The translations under genes were made by a program, and so were the position numbers. A model generated the notes under the pieces. It searched no databases and was not told where the DNA came from. It saw only the letters and a list, made by a program, of their open reading frames with translations. From contig NZ_CP052860.1 of assembly GCF_012935715.1 (NCBI RefSeq), positions 1,984,001 to 2,048,000 of the forward strand: DNA of 64,000 bases, given 5' to 3'. Numbering within the stretch: position 1 is the first letter of the stretch; each line of letters begins with the position of its first letter. This document shows, one piece after another, positions 1-9,140 of the stretch. The DNA is from Pseudomonas sp. ADAK13 (GTDB lineage: Bacteria; Pseudomonadota; Gammaproteobacteria; Pseudomonadales; Pseudomonadaceae).

Positions 1-797
1 CGCGCATGGGCAATGTTGGCCTCGGACAAGTGCTTGGCCTGCAATGAACCGCCACCCGGACGATTCACCCGCGCATCCGCCGGTACGCCGTTGAGGTATT
101 TGTCGGTCAGCAAACCCTGAGCCAACGGGGTAAACGCAATCACCCCGGCGCCGAATTCTTCGGTGACGTCCAGCAGGTCTTTTTCCACCCAGCGGTTGAG
201 CAGGTTGTAGGCCGGCTGGTGGATCAGCAGCGGAACTTTCCACTCCTGAAGCAGCGCTGCGATCTCGCGGGTTTTTACCCCGGAATAGGACGAAATCCCG
301 ATGTACAACGCCTTGCCCTGTTGCACGGCGGTGGCCAGTGCACTGGCGGTTTCTTCCAGTGGGGTGTCGGCATCAAAACGGTGGGAATAGAAAATGTCCA
401 CGTAGTCGACGCCCAGGCGTTGCAGGCTCTGGTCGAGGCTCGCCAGTACGTATTTGCGCGAACCGCCGCCCTGGCCGTAAGGGCCCGGCCACATGTCCCA
501 GCCGGCCTTGCTGGAGATGATCAGTTCATCACGGTAGTGCTTGAAGTCTTCGCGCAGCAAACGGCCAAAGTTGATCTCGGCGCTGCCGTACGGAGGGCCG
601 TAGTTGTTGGCCAGGTCGAAGTGGTTGATACCCAGGTCGAACGCGGTGCGCAGCAAGGCGCGCTGGGTCTCGATGGGGGTGCTGTCGCCAAAGTTGTGCC
701 ACAGCCCCAGGGACAGTGCCGGCAGCACCAGTCCGCTGCGACCTACGCGGCGGTAAGGAATAGATTCATAGCGGTTTTCGGCAGCAATGTAAGTCAT
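1..797 (-). CDS. Aldo/keto reductase, MgrA/YghZ type (3' end outside window)
   Basis: NADPH-dependent cytosolic aldo/keto reductase of the YghZ (L-glyceraldehyde 3-phosphate reductase) type. The 265 visible residues start MTYIAAENRY and carry the usual AKR tetrad: Asp61 and Tyr66 (FDLANNYGPPYG), Lys97 (SSKAGWDMWPGPYGQGG) and His139 (IFYSHR). The GWDMWPGPYG stretch is typical of the MgrA/YghZ and Kv-beta-like AKR branch. The family is about 345 residues long, so roughly the last 80 lie beyond the left edge of the window. It points the same way as the OprD porin upstream, but a hairpin separates them, so it is probably transcribed alone. The physiological substrate cannot be read from sequence; methylglyoxal or other reactive aldehydes are common ones. 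Confidence 0.88.
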   Translation of the reverse strand, partial: MTYIAAENRYESIPYRRVGRSGLVLPALSLGLWHNFGDSTPIETQRALLRTAFDLGINHFDLANNYGPPYGSAEINFGRLLREDFKHYRDELIISSKAGWDMWPGPYGQGGGSRKYVLASLDQSLQRLGVDYVDIFYSHRFDADTPLEETASALATAVQQGKALYIGISSYSGVKTREIAALLQEWKVPLLIHQPAYNLLNRWVEKDLLDVTEEFGAGVIAFTPLAQGLLTDKYLNGVPADARVNRPGGGSLQAKHLSEANIAHA

Positions 798-825
798 CGA
801 ATCCTCTCTGGTCTTATGAGCAAAT

Positions 826-857
826 AAGGCCTGGGAATAAGGATATTCCCAAGCCTT
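826..857. terminator. Hairpin between porin and aldo/keto reductase genes
   Basis: Arms AAGGCCTGGGAATA (826-839) and TATTCCCAAGCCTT (844-857) pair along 14 bp with one G-T mismatch and a 4-nt loop. T-rich bases follow on both sides, so it can end the porin transcript on the minus strand. No long T-run is present, so the terminator role is inferred. Confidence 0.5.
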
Positions 858-906
858 TTAAGCAGCTGAATCGCTTAAGTGTGCTTGCTCTTTGTACAGC
901 AATTTC

Positions 907-2256
907 CTACCAGAGTGGAACGACGTAGCTCACATAGAAGCGGTTTTCATCTTGCACGGTGGCACCGGTGATATCCGGGCTGGCGTGGGCATTTCGCCAG
1001 GTTACGCCGAGGCCCTTGAGGGTGCCGGTGGGCACTTGGTATGCCACGGTGACGTTACGTTCCCATTCGCTGGTGGTGCCTTGGGTGGTGCGGATGTCAT
1101 CACCGTGTGCGTAGGACGTGGCGAAGGTCAGGCCATTGAGGCCGAGCTTGCCGAAGTCATATTTGTACTGGGCCAGCCAAGTGCGCTCGCCGGCGTGCTG
1201 GAACTTGTTCAGTTGCATGTTGGTGAGTGCCGGGGTGTCGGCACCTGAACCCGGGCCCTGGTTGCTGGCACCGCTGTTCAGGCCGGAATCCAGGTACGGG
1301 AAGTCGCTGTCGCCGCTGTTTTTCTGGATGCCCAGGCCGACGGTATGGCCGTCCAGGCTGTAGCTTTCCAGCAGGCTGACGGTGGACTGGTTGATGCGGC
1401 CCTTGGAGGTGCCGTCACCGTAGAGACCGGCGGCGGAATAGTCTTTGTCGCCGGCGGCGTTTTCACCCACACCCAGGCTGCGGTACAGGCGCATGTCGGT
1501 GTCGATCGCGCCGACAGGCAAGGCGTCATGGCGCTTGGCACCGAGGAAGAACTGCTGGTAGTAATCCTCAAGGTTCGAGTACCACAGGCTGACGGTGGTG
1601 TCCGGCAAGCCTTTGTAGTCCGCACCGCCGTAGAGGAAGCGATCACTCTCTTTGGTGCCGCCGGCGGTGATCATGCCCTGGTCGCCGGTTTCGTTGCGGA
1701 TCTTGGTCTTGAGGATGTCACCGGCGGTAAAGGTGAAGTCGGTCAAGTCTTTGGAAACCAACTGCACGCCGGTGTTGGTCTGCTGGTACAGGCGGCCGTC
1801 GGTGTTGGCCAGGACCGGGTTGTTGCCGTAGAGCGTACCGACGCGCAATTCATCCTGGGCGAAACGCATCTTGAAGGTCGGGCTGAGCACGCCGAACTGG
1901 TCGGCCGATTTGCCGTCATCCAGCGGGAACATACTGCCGGGGTAGCGGCCCTGGTGATCCTTGTCGTTGAGGTCGCCACCGGAGTCCAGTTTCAAACCGT
2001 AGAACGCCTGCAGGTCCAGACCAAAACCTACGGTGCCTTCGGTGTAGCCCGACTTGAAGTTGAATTCAAAACCCTGGCCCCAGTCACGGATGCTGTGGGC
2101 CTTGTTATTGCTGTTCACCACATCGCGCCCCTGCTGATTGAGGTAGCGGTTGAGCAGGGTCACGTCGGCGTGGCTGTCATCGATAAAATCGGCGTGGGCG
2201 GACAGCATAAAGCTCGCCATGGCGGCACCCACCATGGGGCTTAATAACGTCTTCAT
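907..2256 (-). CDS. OprD-family outer-membrane porin
   Basis: Substrate-specific outer-membrane beta-barrel of the OprD/OccD-OccK family, which in pseudomonads admits amino acids, carboxylates or small peptides. The 449-residue product begins with a type I signal peptide (MKTLLSPMVGAAMASFMLSAHA, cut near residue 22) and the family opening DFIDDSHADVTLLNRYLN. It ends in an aromatic residue (YVVPLW), as barrel proteins need for BAM insertion. Alternating amphipathic strands run throughout, and length fits OprD (about 420-450). The start is supported by GGAG upstream. Substrate class is unknown. The neighbouring aldo/keto reductase and the LysR/SDR pair do not identify it. Confidence 0.93.
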   Translation of the reverse strand: MKTLLSPMVGAAMASFMLSAHADFIDDSHADVTLLNRYLNQQGRDVVNSNNKAHSIRDWGQGFEFNFKSGYTEGTVGFGLDLQAFYGLKLDSGGDLNDKDHQGRYPGSMFPLDDGKSADQFGVLSPTFKMRFAQDELRVGTLYGNNPVLANTDGRLYQQTNTGVQLVSKDLTDFTFTAGDILKTKIRNETGDQGMITAGGTKESDRFLYGGADYKGLPDTTVSLWYSNLEDYYQQFFLGAKRHDALPVGAIDTDMRLYRSLGVGENAAGDKDYSAAGLYGDGTSKGRINQSTVSLLESYSLDGHTVGLGIQKNSGDSDFPYLDSGLNSGASNQGPGSGADTPALTNMQLNKFQHAGERTWLAQYKYDFGKLGLNGLTFATSYAHGDDIRTTQGTTSEWERNVTVAYQVPTGTLKGLGVTWRNAHASPDITGATVQDENRFYVSYVVPLW

Positions 2257-2396
2257 TGGTACCGGTCTCCGTCACTGTTCTGAAATGAAAGCGTCAAACG
2301 CTTCACACAATTAGGCGATGGCCATGTGACAGTTCGGAGTCAAAACACCCTTTACCCGGATGAAATTAAATTTAAGAAACCCAGTAAGTACGCGGG

Positions 2397-3287
2397 TTAG
2401 CGGGCAGTGGCGAAGATTTCGGCGAGCCAATCGACGAACACTCGCACCCTCGGCGACATGTGTCGGTTCTGCGGGTAAAGCACCGACACCGGCATCAAGG
2501 GCGGCGGTGTATCGGTGAGGATTTCCTGCATCACGCCCTGGGAAATCAGCTCGGCCATGCGGTAGTGCGGGCACTGGATAATGCCCAGTCCGGCCACCGC
2601 GCTGGCGGAATAAATCTCTGCGCCGAACACCGACAGCGCCCCCTCGATCGTGACTTCCTGCACCTGGCCGTCGACCACGAATTCGAACGGAAACAGCTTG
2701 GCGGTGGTGCGCGAAACGTAGTTCACCGCCCGGTGCTCACCCAGGTCGTCGAGGCTTTTCGGCTCGCCGTATTTGCGCAGGTACGCCGGGCTCGCGCAGG
2801 TCACCTGGCGCAGCGTCGCGACACGCCTGCCGATCAACGCCGAATCCCCCAGGGTGCCTGCCCGCAGCACGCAATCCACGCCTTCGGCGATCAAGTCGAC
2901 GAAGCGGTCCGCCTCGCTGATGGACAGTTCGATTTCCGGGTAGCGCGCCATGAATTGCGGGAGTGCCGGGATCACGAAGTACTTGGCCAGGGTGCCGTGC
3001 AAATCCACGCGCAGGCGGCCCTTGGGCGCCACCGAACGGAACGCCAGTTCCGCCTCTTCCAGCTCGGCCAGCAGCTGCACGCAACGCAGGTAATAGGCTT
3101 CGCCATCGAGCGTTGGGCGCACGCGGCGGGTGCTGCGCTCCAGCAACCGCGTGCCCAGCCAGGCTTCGAACTGGTTGAGGGTGTGGGTCAGGGTCGCGCG
3201 CGGCAGGTTCAGGTCATCCGCGGCGAGCGTGAAGCTGCTGCGCTCGTAGATTCGTACGAACACCTTCATCGCTTTGACCTGGTCCAC
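2397..3287 (-). CDS. LysR-family transcriptional regulator
   Basis: DNA-binding regulator of 296 residues. The N-terminal winged HTH covers about residues 1-60 (MDQVKAMKVFVRIYERSSFTLAADDLNLPRATLTHTLNQFEAWLG) and an effector-binding LysR_substrate domain follows from about 85 to 290. The sequence belongs to the large group of Pseudomonas LTTRs beginning MDxxxAMxxFVxVxExxSF. It is transcribed divergently from an SDR gene, with about 120 nt between the starts. That is the usual layout for an LTTR that represses or activates its neighbour and itself. The effector is unknown. Confidence 0.92.
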   Translation of the reverse strand: MDQVKAMKVFVRIYERSSFTLAADDLNLPRATLTHTLNQFEAWLGTRLLERSTRRVRPTLDGEAYYLRCVQLLAELEEAELAFRSVAPKGRLRVDLHGTLAKYFVIPALPQFMARYPEIELSISEADRFVDLIAEGVDCVLRAGTLGDSALIGRRVATLRQVTCASPAYLRKYGEPKSLDDLGEHRAVNYVSRTTAKLFPFEFVVDGQVQEVTIEGALSVFGAEIYSASAVAGLGIIQCPHYRMAELISQGVMQEILTDTPPPLMPVSVLYPQNRHMSPRVRVFVDWLAEIFATAR

Positions 3288-3406
3288 GTTGAGTCTCCAT
3301 TGTTGGCGATTTTTGAACAGTCAAGGCAACTCTGGCGCATTTATCGGCTTGGGTAAACATGTGAATCTGCTTCCACACCCAGCCACTCTCCCAAGGAAAC
3401 CTGATC

Positions 3407-4138
3407 ATGACCACTCAAGTTGCTATCATTACCGGCGCCTCCCGTGGCATCGGCGCCGTGATTGCCAAACAACTGGCCGCCGACGGTTATGCCGTCGCGA
3501 TCAACTACGCCAGCAGCGCCACTGAAGCGTCGAAACTGGTGGTGGAGTTGCGCCAGGCCGGGCACCAAGCCATAGCGATCCAGGGCGACGTGGCCAGCGC
3601 CGCCGACGTCAAGCGCCTGTTCGACGAGACCGAAGCCCAACTGGGCAAGGTCGATGTGCTGATCAACAACGCCGGGATTCTCAAGGTACTGCCGCTGGCC
3701 CAGCACAGTGATGAGCTCTACAACCAGAACTTCGATATCCACACCCGTGGCACCTTCAACGCCCTGCGTGAAGCGGCGACCCGCCTGAATGACGGCGGGC
3801 GCATCGTCAACTTTTCCAGCAGCACCGTCGGCCTCAATTTCCCCGGCTACGCGGTGTACATCGCCAGCAAGGCAGCCGTGGAATCCCTGACCCAAGTGTT
3901 CGCCAAGGAAATGCGCGGCCGTCGCATCACCGTCAACGCCGTGGCCCCCGGCCCGGTGGCTACCGAGCTGTTCCTGCATGGCAAAAGCGAAGAGCAGATC
4001 CAGGGCCTGGCCAAGATGGCGCCACTGGAACGCCTTGGCCAACCCGAAGATATCGCCCGCGTGGTGTCGTTCCTGGTGAGCCCGGCCGGTGCCTGGGTAA
4101 ACGGGCAAATCCTGCGGGCCAATGGCGGCCTGGTCTGA
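3407..4138 (+). CDS. Short-chain dehydrogenase/reductase (classical SDR)
   Basis: NAD(P)(H)-dependent oxidoreductase of 243 residues in the classical SDR family. Visible motifs are the Rossmann TGASRGIG (residues 9-16), NNAG (87-90), catalytic Ser139 and Tyr151-x3-Lys155 (YIASK). A Ser-Ser after the second strand (NYASSATEA) with no acidic residue fits NADP preference. The start has a good AAGGAAA-type ribosome site. It lies divergent from a LysR gene that probably controls it. The substrate cannot be told; close relatives are annotated as 3-oxoacyl-ACP reductase-like or glucose dehydrogenase-like. Confidence 0.93.
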   Translation: MTTQVAIITGASRGIGAVIAKQLAADGYAVAINYASSATEASKLVVELRQAGHQAIAIQGDVASAADVKRLFDETEAQLGKVDVLINNAGILKVLPLAQHSDELYNQNFDIHTRGTFNALREAATRLNDGGRIVNFSSSTVGLNFPGYAVYIASKAAVESLTQVFAKEMRGRRITVNAVAPGPVATELFLHGKSEEQIQGLAKMAPLERLGQPEDIARVVSFLVSPAGAWVNGQILRANGGLV

Positions 4139-4174
4139 AACCACACAACCACTCACTCTACGACGCACTAATAT

Positions 4175-4268
4175 TGTGGCGAGGGAGCTTGCTCCCGCTG
4201 GAGTGCGTAGCCCTCCCAAGATTTTGGGGCCGCTTCGCAGCCCAACGGGAGCAAGCTGCCTCGCCACA
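4175..4268. repeat. REP doublet, class GTGGCGAGGGAGCTTGCTCCC
   Basis: Inverted pair: TGTGGCGAGGGAGCTTGC at the left and its complement GCAAGCTGCCTCGCCACA at the right, with GCTTCGCAGCCC-type inner arms. Pseudomonas REP/BIME class. The same class recurs at 46117 and 62113. Confidence 0.9.
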
Positions 4269-4314
4269 GATTTGGTGTTCACTGTGAATCAGCGGGTATC
4301 AGGAGACTTCAGCC

Positions 4315-4563
4315 ATGCACACCGCACTCGTCATCACCTCCGGCCTGATCCTGCTCGTGTTGATGCTGTTTATCGGCCAAAAGCTTGGCGTCAGCCGGCA
4401 CATTCTGGCCTACAGCTTTGTCGGGGTCTGGCTGGTGGTGGCGGTGGTAAACGGCGCGGTAGGCGTGGTCACTGCCGGCCAGCCCCTGGTCTCGGAGCTG
4501 GTGATCGGCAGTGTGGTGTTTGGTGCGCCGTTGGTGGCACTGGCCCTGTTTATCAGGGCCTGA
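4315..4563 (+). CDS. Small inner-membrane protein of unknown function
   Basis: An 82-residue, strongly hydrophobic protein. It has three predicted membrane segments at about residues 5-22 (TSGLILLVLMLFIGQKLGV), 30-50 (AYSFVGVWLVVAVVNGAVGVV) and 60-80 (VIGSVVFGAPLVALALFI). I do not recognise a characterised family. A ribosome site (AGGAG, 9 nt before ATG) supports the start, and the stop lies only 3 nt from the 3' end of the convergent BCCT gene. A REP doublet separates it from the SDR gene, so it probably has its own promoter. Uniform codon use and a clean membrane pattern argue for a real gene. Confidence 0.72.
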   Translation: MHTALVITSGLILLVLMLFIGQKLGVSRHILAYSFVGVWLVVAVVNGAVGVVTAGQPLVSELVIGSVVFGAPLVALALFIRA

Positions 4564-4566
4564 GCC

Positions 4567-6567
4567 TCAGCGAACCAGATGCAGGAACTGCATGTGCCGT
4601 TCGTACTGGTCGAGGATGTCGTTGATGATCTGCTCCTTGGTGTAGCCCACCAGGTCGTAGTCCTGGCTGCCCTCACTCAAGTGCACTTCCGCGCGGTAGT
4701 AGCGGCGGTTGTTGAGTTGCTTGGAACCCATGCCGCCCCGTGCGAATGACGGCGTGAAATAGCCGCGCATCTGCACCTGGTACACGAACGGATGCTGTTC
4801 ACCATGACCGATTTCCAGGCTGACGCTGTCGTTGGCCGGGTCGGGCTGGGTGACGACACTCAGGCCCTTCTCGACAAACACCGCCGTCACTTCTTCGATC
4901 GCCGGACGCACCGTGGTCTCAAGGAAGCGATACACCTCATCCCGTGACGGGAAATGCACCGCCTGGCTCAAGCGCTGGCGCCAACCGCCCGTGCCTTTAC
5001 GCGAGCCCGACACTGGCGCAAGGGAATGCATCTGCGCGATCTGCTTCTGCGACTCAAGGTAGAACGCCTTGTGCAGCCCCCACATCATCAGCAGCAAAAT
5101 CATCGAGAACGGCAGCGAGGTCAGCACCACGGCCGACTTGAGCGAGTCGATACTGCCGGCAAACAGCAGCGCGCTGGTGACCAACGCCGTCATCGCGCCC
5201 CAGAACACCCGCAGCCACTTCGGCCCGTCTTCATCGGCGTTGCCGCCTTTGGCCGACAAGGTCGAGAGCACCACAGTGCCGGAGTCGGCCGAGGTGACGA
5301 AGAACACGAAGCTGATAAACACCGTGACCGCGATGACCGTCTTGCTCCACGGGTAGGTTTCCAGCAGCAGGTACAGGCTCATCGATGGATCATCGATGGC
5401 CGACTGCCCCAGCGCCGTGAGGCCGTGGTTGAGCACCTGGTCGATGGCACTGTTGCCGAAGATCGACATCCACGCCAGGGTGAAACCCAACGGGATCAAC
5501 AGCACGCCGAAGACGAATTCGCGGATGGTACGACCGCGGGAAATACGCGCGATAAACAGGCCCACGAACGGCGACCATGCGATCCACCAGGCCCAATAGA
5601 ACACGGTCCAGCCGCCCAGCCAGTCGCTGGGTTTGTCATAGGCGTAAAGGTCGAAACTCTTGGTCGGCAACGCGCCCAGGTAGTCGCCAATGTTTTGGAT
5701 CAGGGTGTTCAGCAAGTGCTGAGTGGGCCCGGCGAACAACACGAACAGCAGCAGCGCACAGGCCAGCAGCATGTTGATGTCGGACATCACCCGCACGCCC
5801 TTGTCGACGCCGGAAACGGCCACCAGGATCGCTGCGCCCATCATCAAGGTGATAAGGCCGACCTGGATCCACTGGGTGTGGGCCACGCCGAACAGGTAGT
5901 CGAGCCCGGAGTTGAGGTGCAACACACCGAAGCCCATGTCGGCGCCGAGGCCGAACACCGTGGCGATGATGCCGAAGCCGTCCACCGCGTAGCCGATGGG
6001 GCCGTTGATGCGCTTGCCGATCAGCGGGTACAGCGCCGAGCGCAACGCCAGCGGCAGGTTGTGCCGGTAGGCGAAATACGCCAGGGCCATGCCGACGAAG
6101 GCGAACACGCCCCAGCCATGCAGGCCCCAATGCAGAAACAGGATCTGCATGGCCTGGCGCGCAGCGTCACCGTTCAAGGCTTCGCCCTGGGGCGGTTGCA
6201 CCAGGTGCGTCAATGGCTCGGAAACGCAGAAGAAAAACAGCGTGATGCTGATGCCGGCGGCGAACAGCATGCCGGCCCAGGACAGGTAACTGAATTCGGG
6301 CTCGTCGTGGTCGGCACCGAGTTTGATCTTGCCGTAGCCCGATAACGCGGTGACCACCACGAAGACCAGATACAGGGTCATCGCCAGCATGTAGTACCAG
6401 CCGACCGTATTGGCCGCCCAGTTTTGTGCCGCCAGCAGCCAGGCGCCGGCTTGTTCGGGAATCGCGATGACGGTCAGGCCGAACAGCAGGATGAAGCTCG
6501 CGGCGAAGTAAAACACCGGCGGGTTCATGCGGACCAGACCGCTGGAAGGTGTGGACGATGCACTCAT
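4567..6567 (-). CDS. betT: BCCT-family betaine/choline transporter, BetT type
   Basis: Inner-membrane symporter of the betaine/choline/carnitine family, 666 residues. It shows about 12 membrane helices in residues 15-500 and a long cytoplasmic C-terminal tail (about 510-666). The BCCT hallmark tryptophan-rich segment is present at residues 320-335 (WTVFYWAWWIAWSPFVG). The tail marks it as BetT (choline, proton-coupled) rather than BetP, since BetT tails sense osmotic stress. The end of the tail (YDLVGYTKEQIINDILDQYERHMQFLH) is typical of Pseudomonas BetT proteins. Choline uptake feeds glycine betaine synthesis for osmoprotection or catabolism. No betIBA genes are in the window. A perfect inverted repeat lies 93 nt upstream. 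Choline is the likely substrate but not proven. Confidence 0.88.
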   Translation of the reverse strand: MSASSTPSSGLVRMNPPVFYFAASFILLFGLTVIAIPEQAGAWLLAAQNWAANTVGWYYMLAMTLYLVFVVVTALSGYGKIKLGADHDEPEFSYLSWAGMLFAAGISITLFFFCVSEPLTHLVQPPQGEALNGDAARQAMQILFLHWGLHGWGVFAFVGMALAYFAYRHNLPLALRSALYPLIGKRINGPIGYAVDGFGIIATVFGLGADMGFGVLHLNSGLDYLFGVAHTQWIQVGLITLMMGAAILVAVSGVDKGVRVMSDINMLLACALLLFVLFAGPTQHLLNTLIQNIGDYLGALPTKSFDLYAYDKPSDWLGGWTVFYWAWWIAWSPFVGLFIARISRGRTIREFVFGVLLIPLGFTLAWMSIFGNSAIDQVLNHGLTALGQSAIDDPSMSLYLLLETYPWSKTVIAVTVFISFVFFVTSADSGTVVLSTLSAKGGNADEDGPKWLRVFWGAMTALVTSALLFAGSIDSLKSAVVLTSLPFSMILLLMMWGLHKAFYLESQKQIAQMHSLAPVSGSRKGTGGWRQRLSQAVHFPSRDEVYRFLETTVRPAIEEVTAVFVEKGLSVVTQPDPANDSVSLEIGHGEQHPFVYQVQMRGYFTPSFARGGMGSKQLNNRRYYRAEVHLSEGSQDYDLVGYTKEQIINDILDQYERHMQFLHLVR

Positions 6568-6659
6568 GTAGGGCGCACCTCAAGGGTGTGGGATGTGGCT
6601 GTGAAAAACAGACTCAGCAAAGGTAAGCCTCCTGTTGTGAGCGGGCAGCGAACCACCGA

Positions 6660-6687
6660 TTTAACTTGAACGAACAGTCAAGTTAAA
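6660..6687. promoter_or_regulatory. Perfect inverted repeat upstream of betT (candidate BetI operator)
   Basis: TTTAACTTGA (6660-6669), 8-nt spacer, TCAAGTTAAA (6678-6687): 10-bp arms with no mismatch, 93 nt before betT. TetR-family BetI binds dyads of the TTGAAC type. The core TTGA-N8-TCAA fits that only loosely, so the assignment is inference. Confidence 0.5.
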
Positions 6688-6894
6688 CATGGATAGGGGT
6701 TTGAGGACTAATCGCAGGGCCGAGTGGTAGGTGTTTCCTACACTAGCTCAAGGAAAGGTATGACGTGTGGGGATGACAAAACGTTCAGCGATTGCTGAGT
6801 GAAATACTGGCCGAGACTGGAATGCGATCCATTGTGGGAGCTGGCAAGCCAGCTCCCACATTTGATCTGTGTGATCGTTAGAGAGAGCAGTGTT
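6688..6894. other. Intergenic stretch between betT and epsC, with a minimal REP hairpin
   Basis: Together with the region from 6568 this is 327 nt without a gene. It holds the dyad listed separately and, at 6833-6860, TGTGGGAGCTGGC-AA-GCCAGCTCCCACA: a perfect REP arm pair collapsed onto a 2-nt loop without the usual spacer. The hairpin lies just downstream of epsC and may end its transcript. Nothing else is recognisable. Confidence 0.7.
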
Positions 6895-7821
6895 TTACTT
6901 CTGCGTCCCGTCATCATGCTGCAGGTTCGCCTGGGTCAGGTTCGCCCCCGCCGGCACGCTGCGCGTCAGCCACACGTTGCCGCCAATGGTCGAACCCTTG
7001 CCAATCGTGATCCGCCCCAGGATCGTCGCCCCGGCGTAGATCACCACATCATCCTCAACAATCGGATGCCGCGGATGGCCCTTCTGCAACTGCCCGTCTT
7101 CATCCGCCGGGAAGCGCTTGGCGCCCAGGGTCACGGCCTGGTAGATCCGCACCCGCTCGCCGATGATCGCGGTCTCGCCAATCACCACACCCGTCCCGTG
7201 GTCGATAAAGAAGCTCGGGCCGATCTGCGCGCCGGGGTGGATATCAATCCCGGTCGCCGAGTGCGCGATTTCCGCACTGATGCGCGCCAGCAACGGCAAG
7301 CCCGCACGGTACAGGTGGTGAGCCAGCCGATGGTGAATCACCGCCAGGATGCCCGGGTAGCACAACAGCACTTCATCCACGCTGCGGGCCGCCGGGTCGC
7401 CGTGGTAGGCGGCAAGTACGTCGGTATCCAGCAGGCTGCGCAAGGCGGGCAACGCCAGGGCGAAATCCTGAATCAGGTGGATCGCATGGGCGTCCACCTC
7501 GCTGTCATCCTGGCCACCTTGCCGCGCGGCGTAACGCAACTCCAGCCGCGCCTGGGCGAGCAACGCATTCAGCGCCACATCCAGGGTGTGGCCGACGTAG
7601 AAGTCTTCACTCTCTTCACGCAAATCCACCGGCCCCAGACGCATGGGGAACAGCGCACCGCACAACGCCTCGAGAATCTGCGCCACGGCTTCCCGTGAAG
7701 GCAGCTCGCGCCCGCCCTGCTCGCCGCTGACCCGGCCGTTGCGGGTGCGCCACTGGTCCCGGGCGCTGCGCAGCTGGCTGACGATGGTCTGTAATTGCCA
7801 ATGACTGGAACGCTCACTCAC
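6895..7821 (-). CDS. epsC: Serine O-acetyltransferase EpsC
   Basis: Cytosolic enzyme that acetylates L-serine with acetyl-CoA to O-acetylserine, the carbon skeleton for cysteine. I place the start at GTG 7821 (308 residues, VSERSSHWQLQTIV) because AGGAG sits 9 nt upstream; an open frame continues to 7887. The C-terminal half is a left-handed hexapeptide-repeat acyltransferase domain (about 190-300) with the active-site stretch GATGIDIHPGAQIGPSFFIDHGTGVVIGETAIIG (His-Asp-His pattern). The N-terminal half is the alpha-helical extension that marks the long EpsC form rather than short CysE. O-acetylserine gives N-acetylserine, the CysB co-inducer, which ties this gene to the sulfur regulon around it. 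It is divergent from dcyD. Confidence 0.93.
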   Translation of the reverse strand: MSERSSHWQLQTIVSQLRSARDQWRTRNGRVSGEQGGRELPSREAVAQILEALCGALFPMRLGPVDLREESEDFYVGHTLDVALNALLAQARLELRYAARQGGQDDSEVDAHAIHLIQDFALALPALRSLLDTDVLAAYHGDPAARSVDEVLLCYPGILAVIHHRLAHHLYRAGLPLLARISAEIAHSATGIDIHPGAQIGPSFFIDHGTGVVIGETAIIGERVRIYQAVTLGAKRFPADEDGQLQKGHPRHPIVEDDVVIYAGATILGRITIGKGSTIGGNVWLTRSVPAGANLTQANLQHDDGTQK

Positions 7822-7987
7822 GGTCTTCACTCCTGACGAAATGCCCATCACTTTACGGCAAGGCACCTGAGCGCCCTTAAGAACCAATAGTGCAATGCTA
7901 ATAACCCATCGACATAAGCGATTGACGGTTGCCCACGCAAAAGTGCCTGCCTATAGTCGGTGCATCTCTGACCACCCGTGCGTAGCC

Positions 7988-8980
7988 ATGATCAAACAAC
8001 AGCTCGACCGCTTTAACCGTCTGGAACTGCTGGGCGGCGCCACCGCCCTGGAAAAACTCGAGCGGCTGTCGGCCTGGCTGGGGCGTGATATCTACGTCAA
8101 ACGCGACGACACCACGCCGCTGGCCCTGGGCGGTAACAAGCTGCGCAAACTCGAATACCTTGCCGCCGATGCGATTGCCCAAGGCGCCGATACCCTGGTG
8201 ACCGCCGGCGCGATCCAGTCCAACCACGTCCGCCAAACCGCCGCGCTGGCGGCCAAGCTCGGCCTGGGTTGCGTCGCGCTGCTGGAAAACCCGACAGGCA
8301 CCGAAGACCCCAACTACCTGGCCAACGGCAACCGCCTGTTGCTGGAACTGTTCGACGCCAAGGTCGAGTTGGTGGAAAACCTGGACGACGTCGACGCCCA
8401 GCTCAACGCCCTCGCCGACCGCCTGCGCAGCAACGGCAAGAAGCCGTACCTGGTGCCCATCGGCGGCTCCAACGCCCTGGGCGCCCTGGGTTATGTACGC
8501 GCCGGGCTGGAACTGGCCGGGCAGATCGAAGACAGCGGTATCAAGTTCTCCACCGTGGTGCTGGCTTCCGGCAGCGCCGGCACCCACAGCGGCCTGGCAT
8601 TGGCGCTGAGCGAAGTACTGCCGGACCTGCAAGTGATTGGCGTCACCGTGTCCCGTACCGACGAAGCCCAGCGCCCCAAGGTGCAAGGCCTGGCCGAGCG
8701 CACGGCCGAATTGCTCGGCGTGCCGGTACCGGACGCGTTCAAGGTGATCCTGTGGGATGAGTACTTCGCCCCCCGTTATGGCGAGCCGAGTGCCGGCACG
8801 CTGGCGGCGATCAAGCTGGTGGCCAGTCAGGAAGGCCTGCTGCTGGACCCGGTCTACACTGGCAAGGCCATGGCCGGCTTGCTGGATGGCATTGGTCGCC
8901 AGCGCTTTGAAGAGGGGCCGATCATCTTCCTGCATACCGGCGGTGCACCGGCGTTGTTTGCATATGATTCAAGCTTTTGA
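7988..8980 (+). CDS. dcyD: D-cysteine desulfhydrase, PLP-dependent
   Basis: Splits D-cysteine into pyruvate, ammonia and sulfide; member of the ACC-deaminase/D-cysteine desulfhydrase fold-type II PLP family. The 330-residue product starts at ATG 7988 ([24 protein letters not shown]); the upstream in-frame extension has no family similarity. The PLP lysine is Lys51 in [14 protein letters not shown], followed by [22 protein letters not shown] (substrate Asn/His) and [11 protein letters not shown] (phosphate cup). Upstream of cystine transport genes, as in the enterobacterial fliY-dcyD-tcyLN cluster, it would release sulfur from imported D-cysteine and detoxify it. ACC deaminase is an alternative, but the neighbours favour DcyD. 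Confidence 0.92.
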   Translation: MIKQQLDRFNRLELLGGATALEKLERLSAWLGRDIYVKRDDTTPLALGGNKLRKLEYLAADAIAQGADTLVTAGAIQSNHVRQTAALAAKLGLGCVALLENPTGTEDPNYLANGNRLLLELFDAKVELVENLDDVDAQLNALADRLRSNGKKPYLVPIGGSNALGALGYVRAGLELAGQIEDSGIKFSTVVLASGSAGTHSGLALALSEVLPDLQVIGVTVSRTDEAQRPKVQGLAERTAELLGVPVPDAFKVILWDEYFAPRYGEPSAGTLAAIKLVASQEGLLLDPVYTGKAMAGLLDGIGRQRFEEGPIIFLHTGGAPALFAYDSSF

Positions 8981-9046
8981 TATTCCATAAAAGAATATCA
9001 ATCTGATTTTATATTATTTTCAAGTCTTAAAAACCGGCTTTATAGT
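8978..9046 (+). promoter_or_regulatory. Dyad and AT-rich promoter region of the cystine ABC genes
   Basis: TGATATTC (8978-8985), 7-nt spacer, GAATATCA (8993-9000): perfect 8-bp arms that overlap the dcyD stop codon. An AT-rich stretch and a plausible -10 TATAGT (9041-9046) follow, with TTTCAA about 17 nt before it. The ATATTC core recurs at other sulfur promoters in the window, so a CysB-type site is inferred. Confidence 0.55.
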
Positions 9047-9140
9047 CGCGCCGTAGGCGAAGACGCGCATCTCGCTTTAAGGCAGGATACGACTACCGCG
9101 TCACCTGCATCGCTCAACATAAAAAACACAGGGGCTCTTC

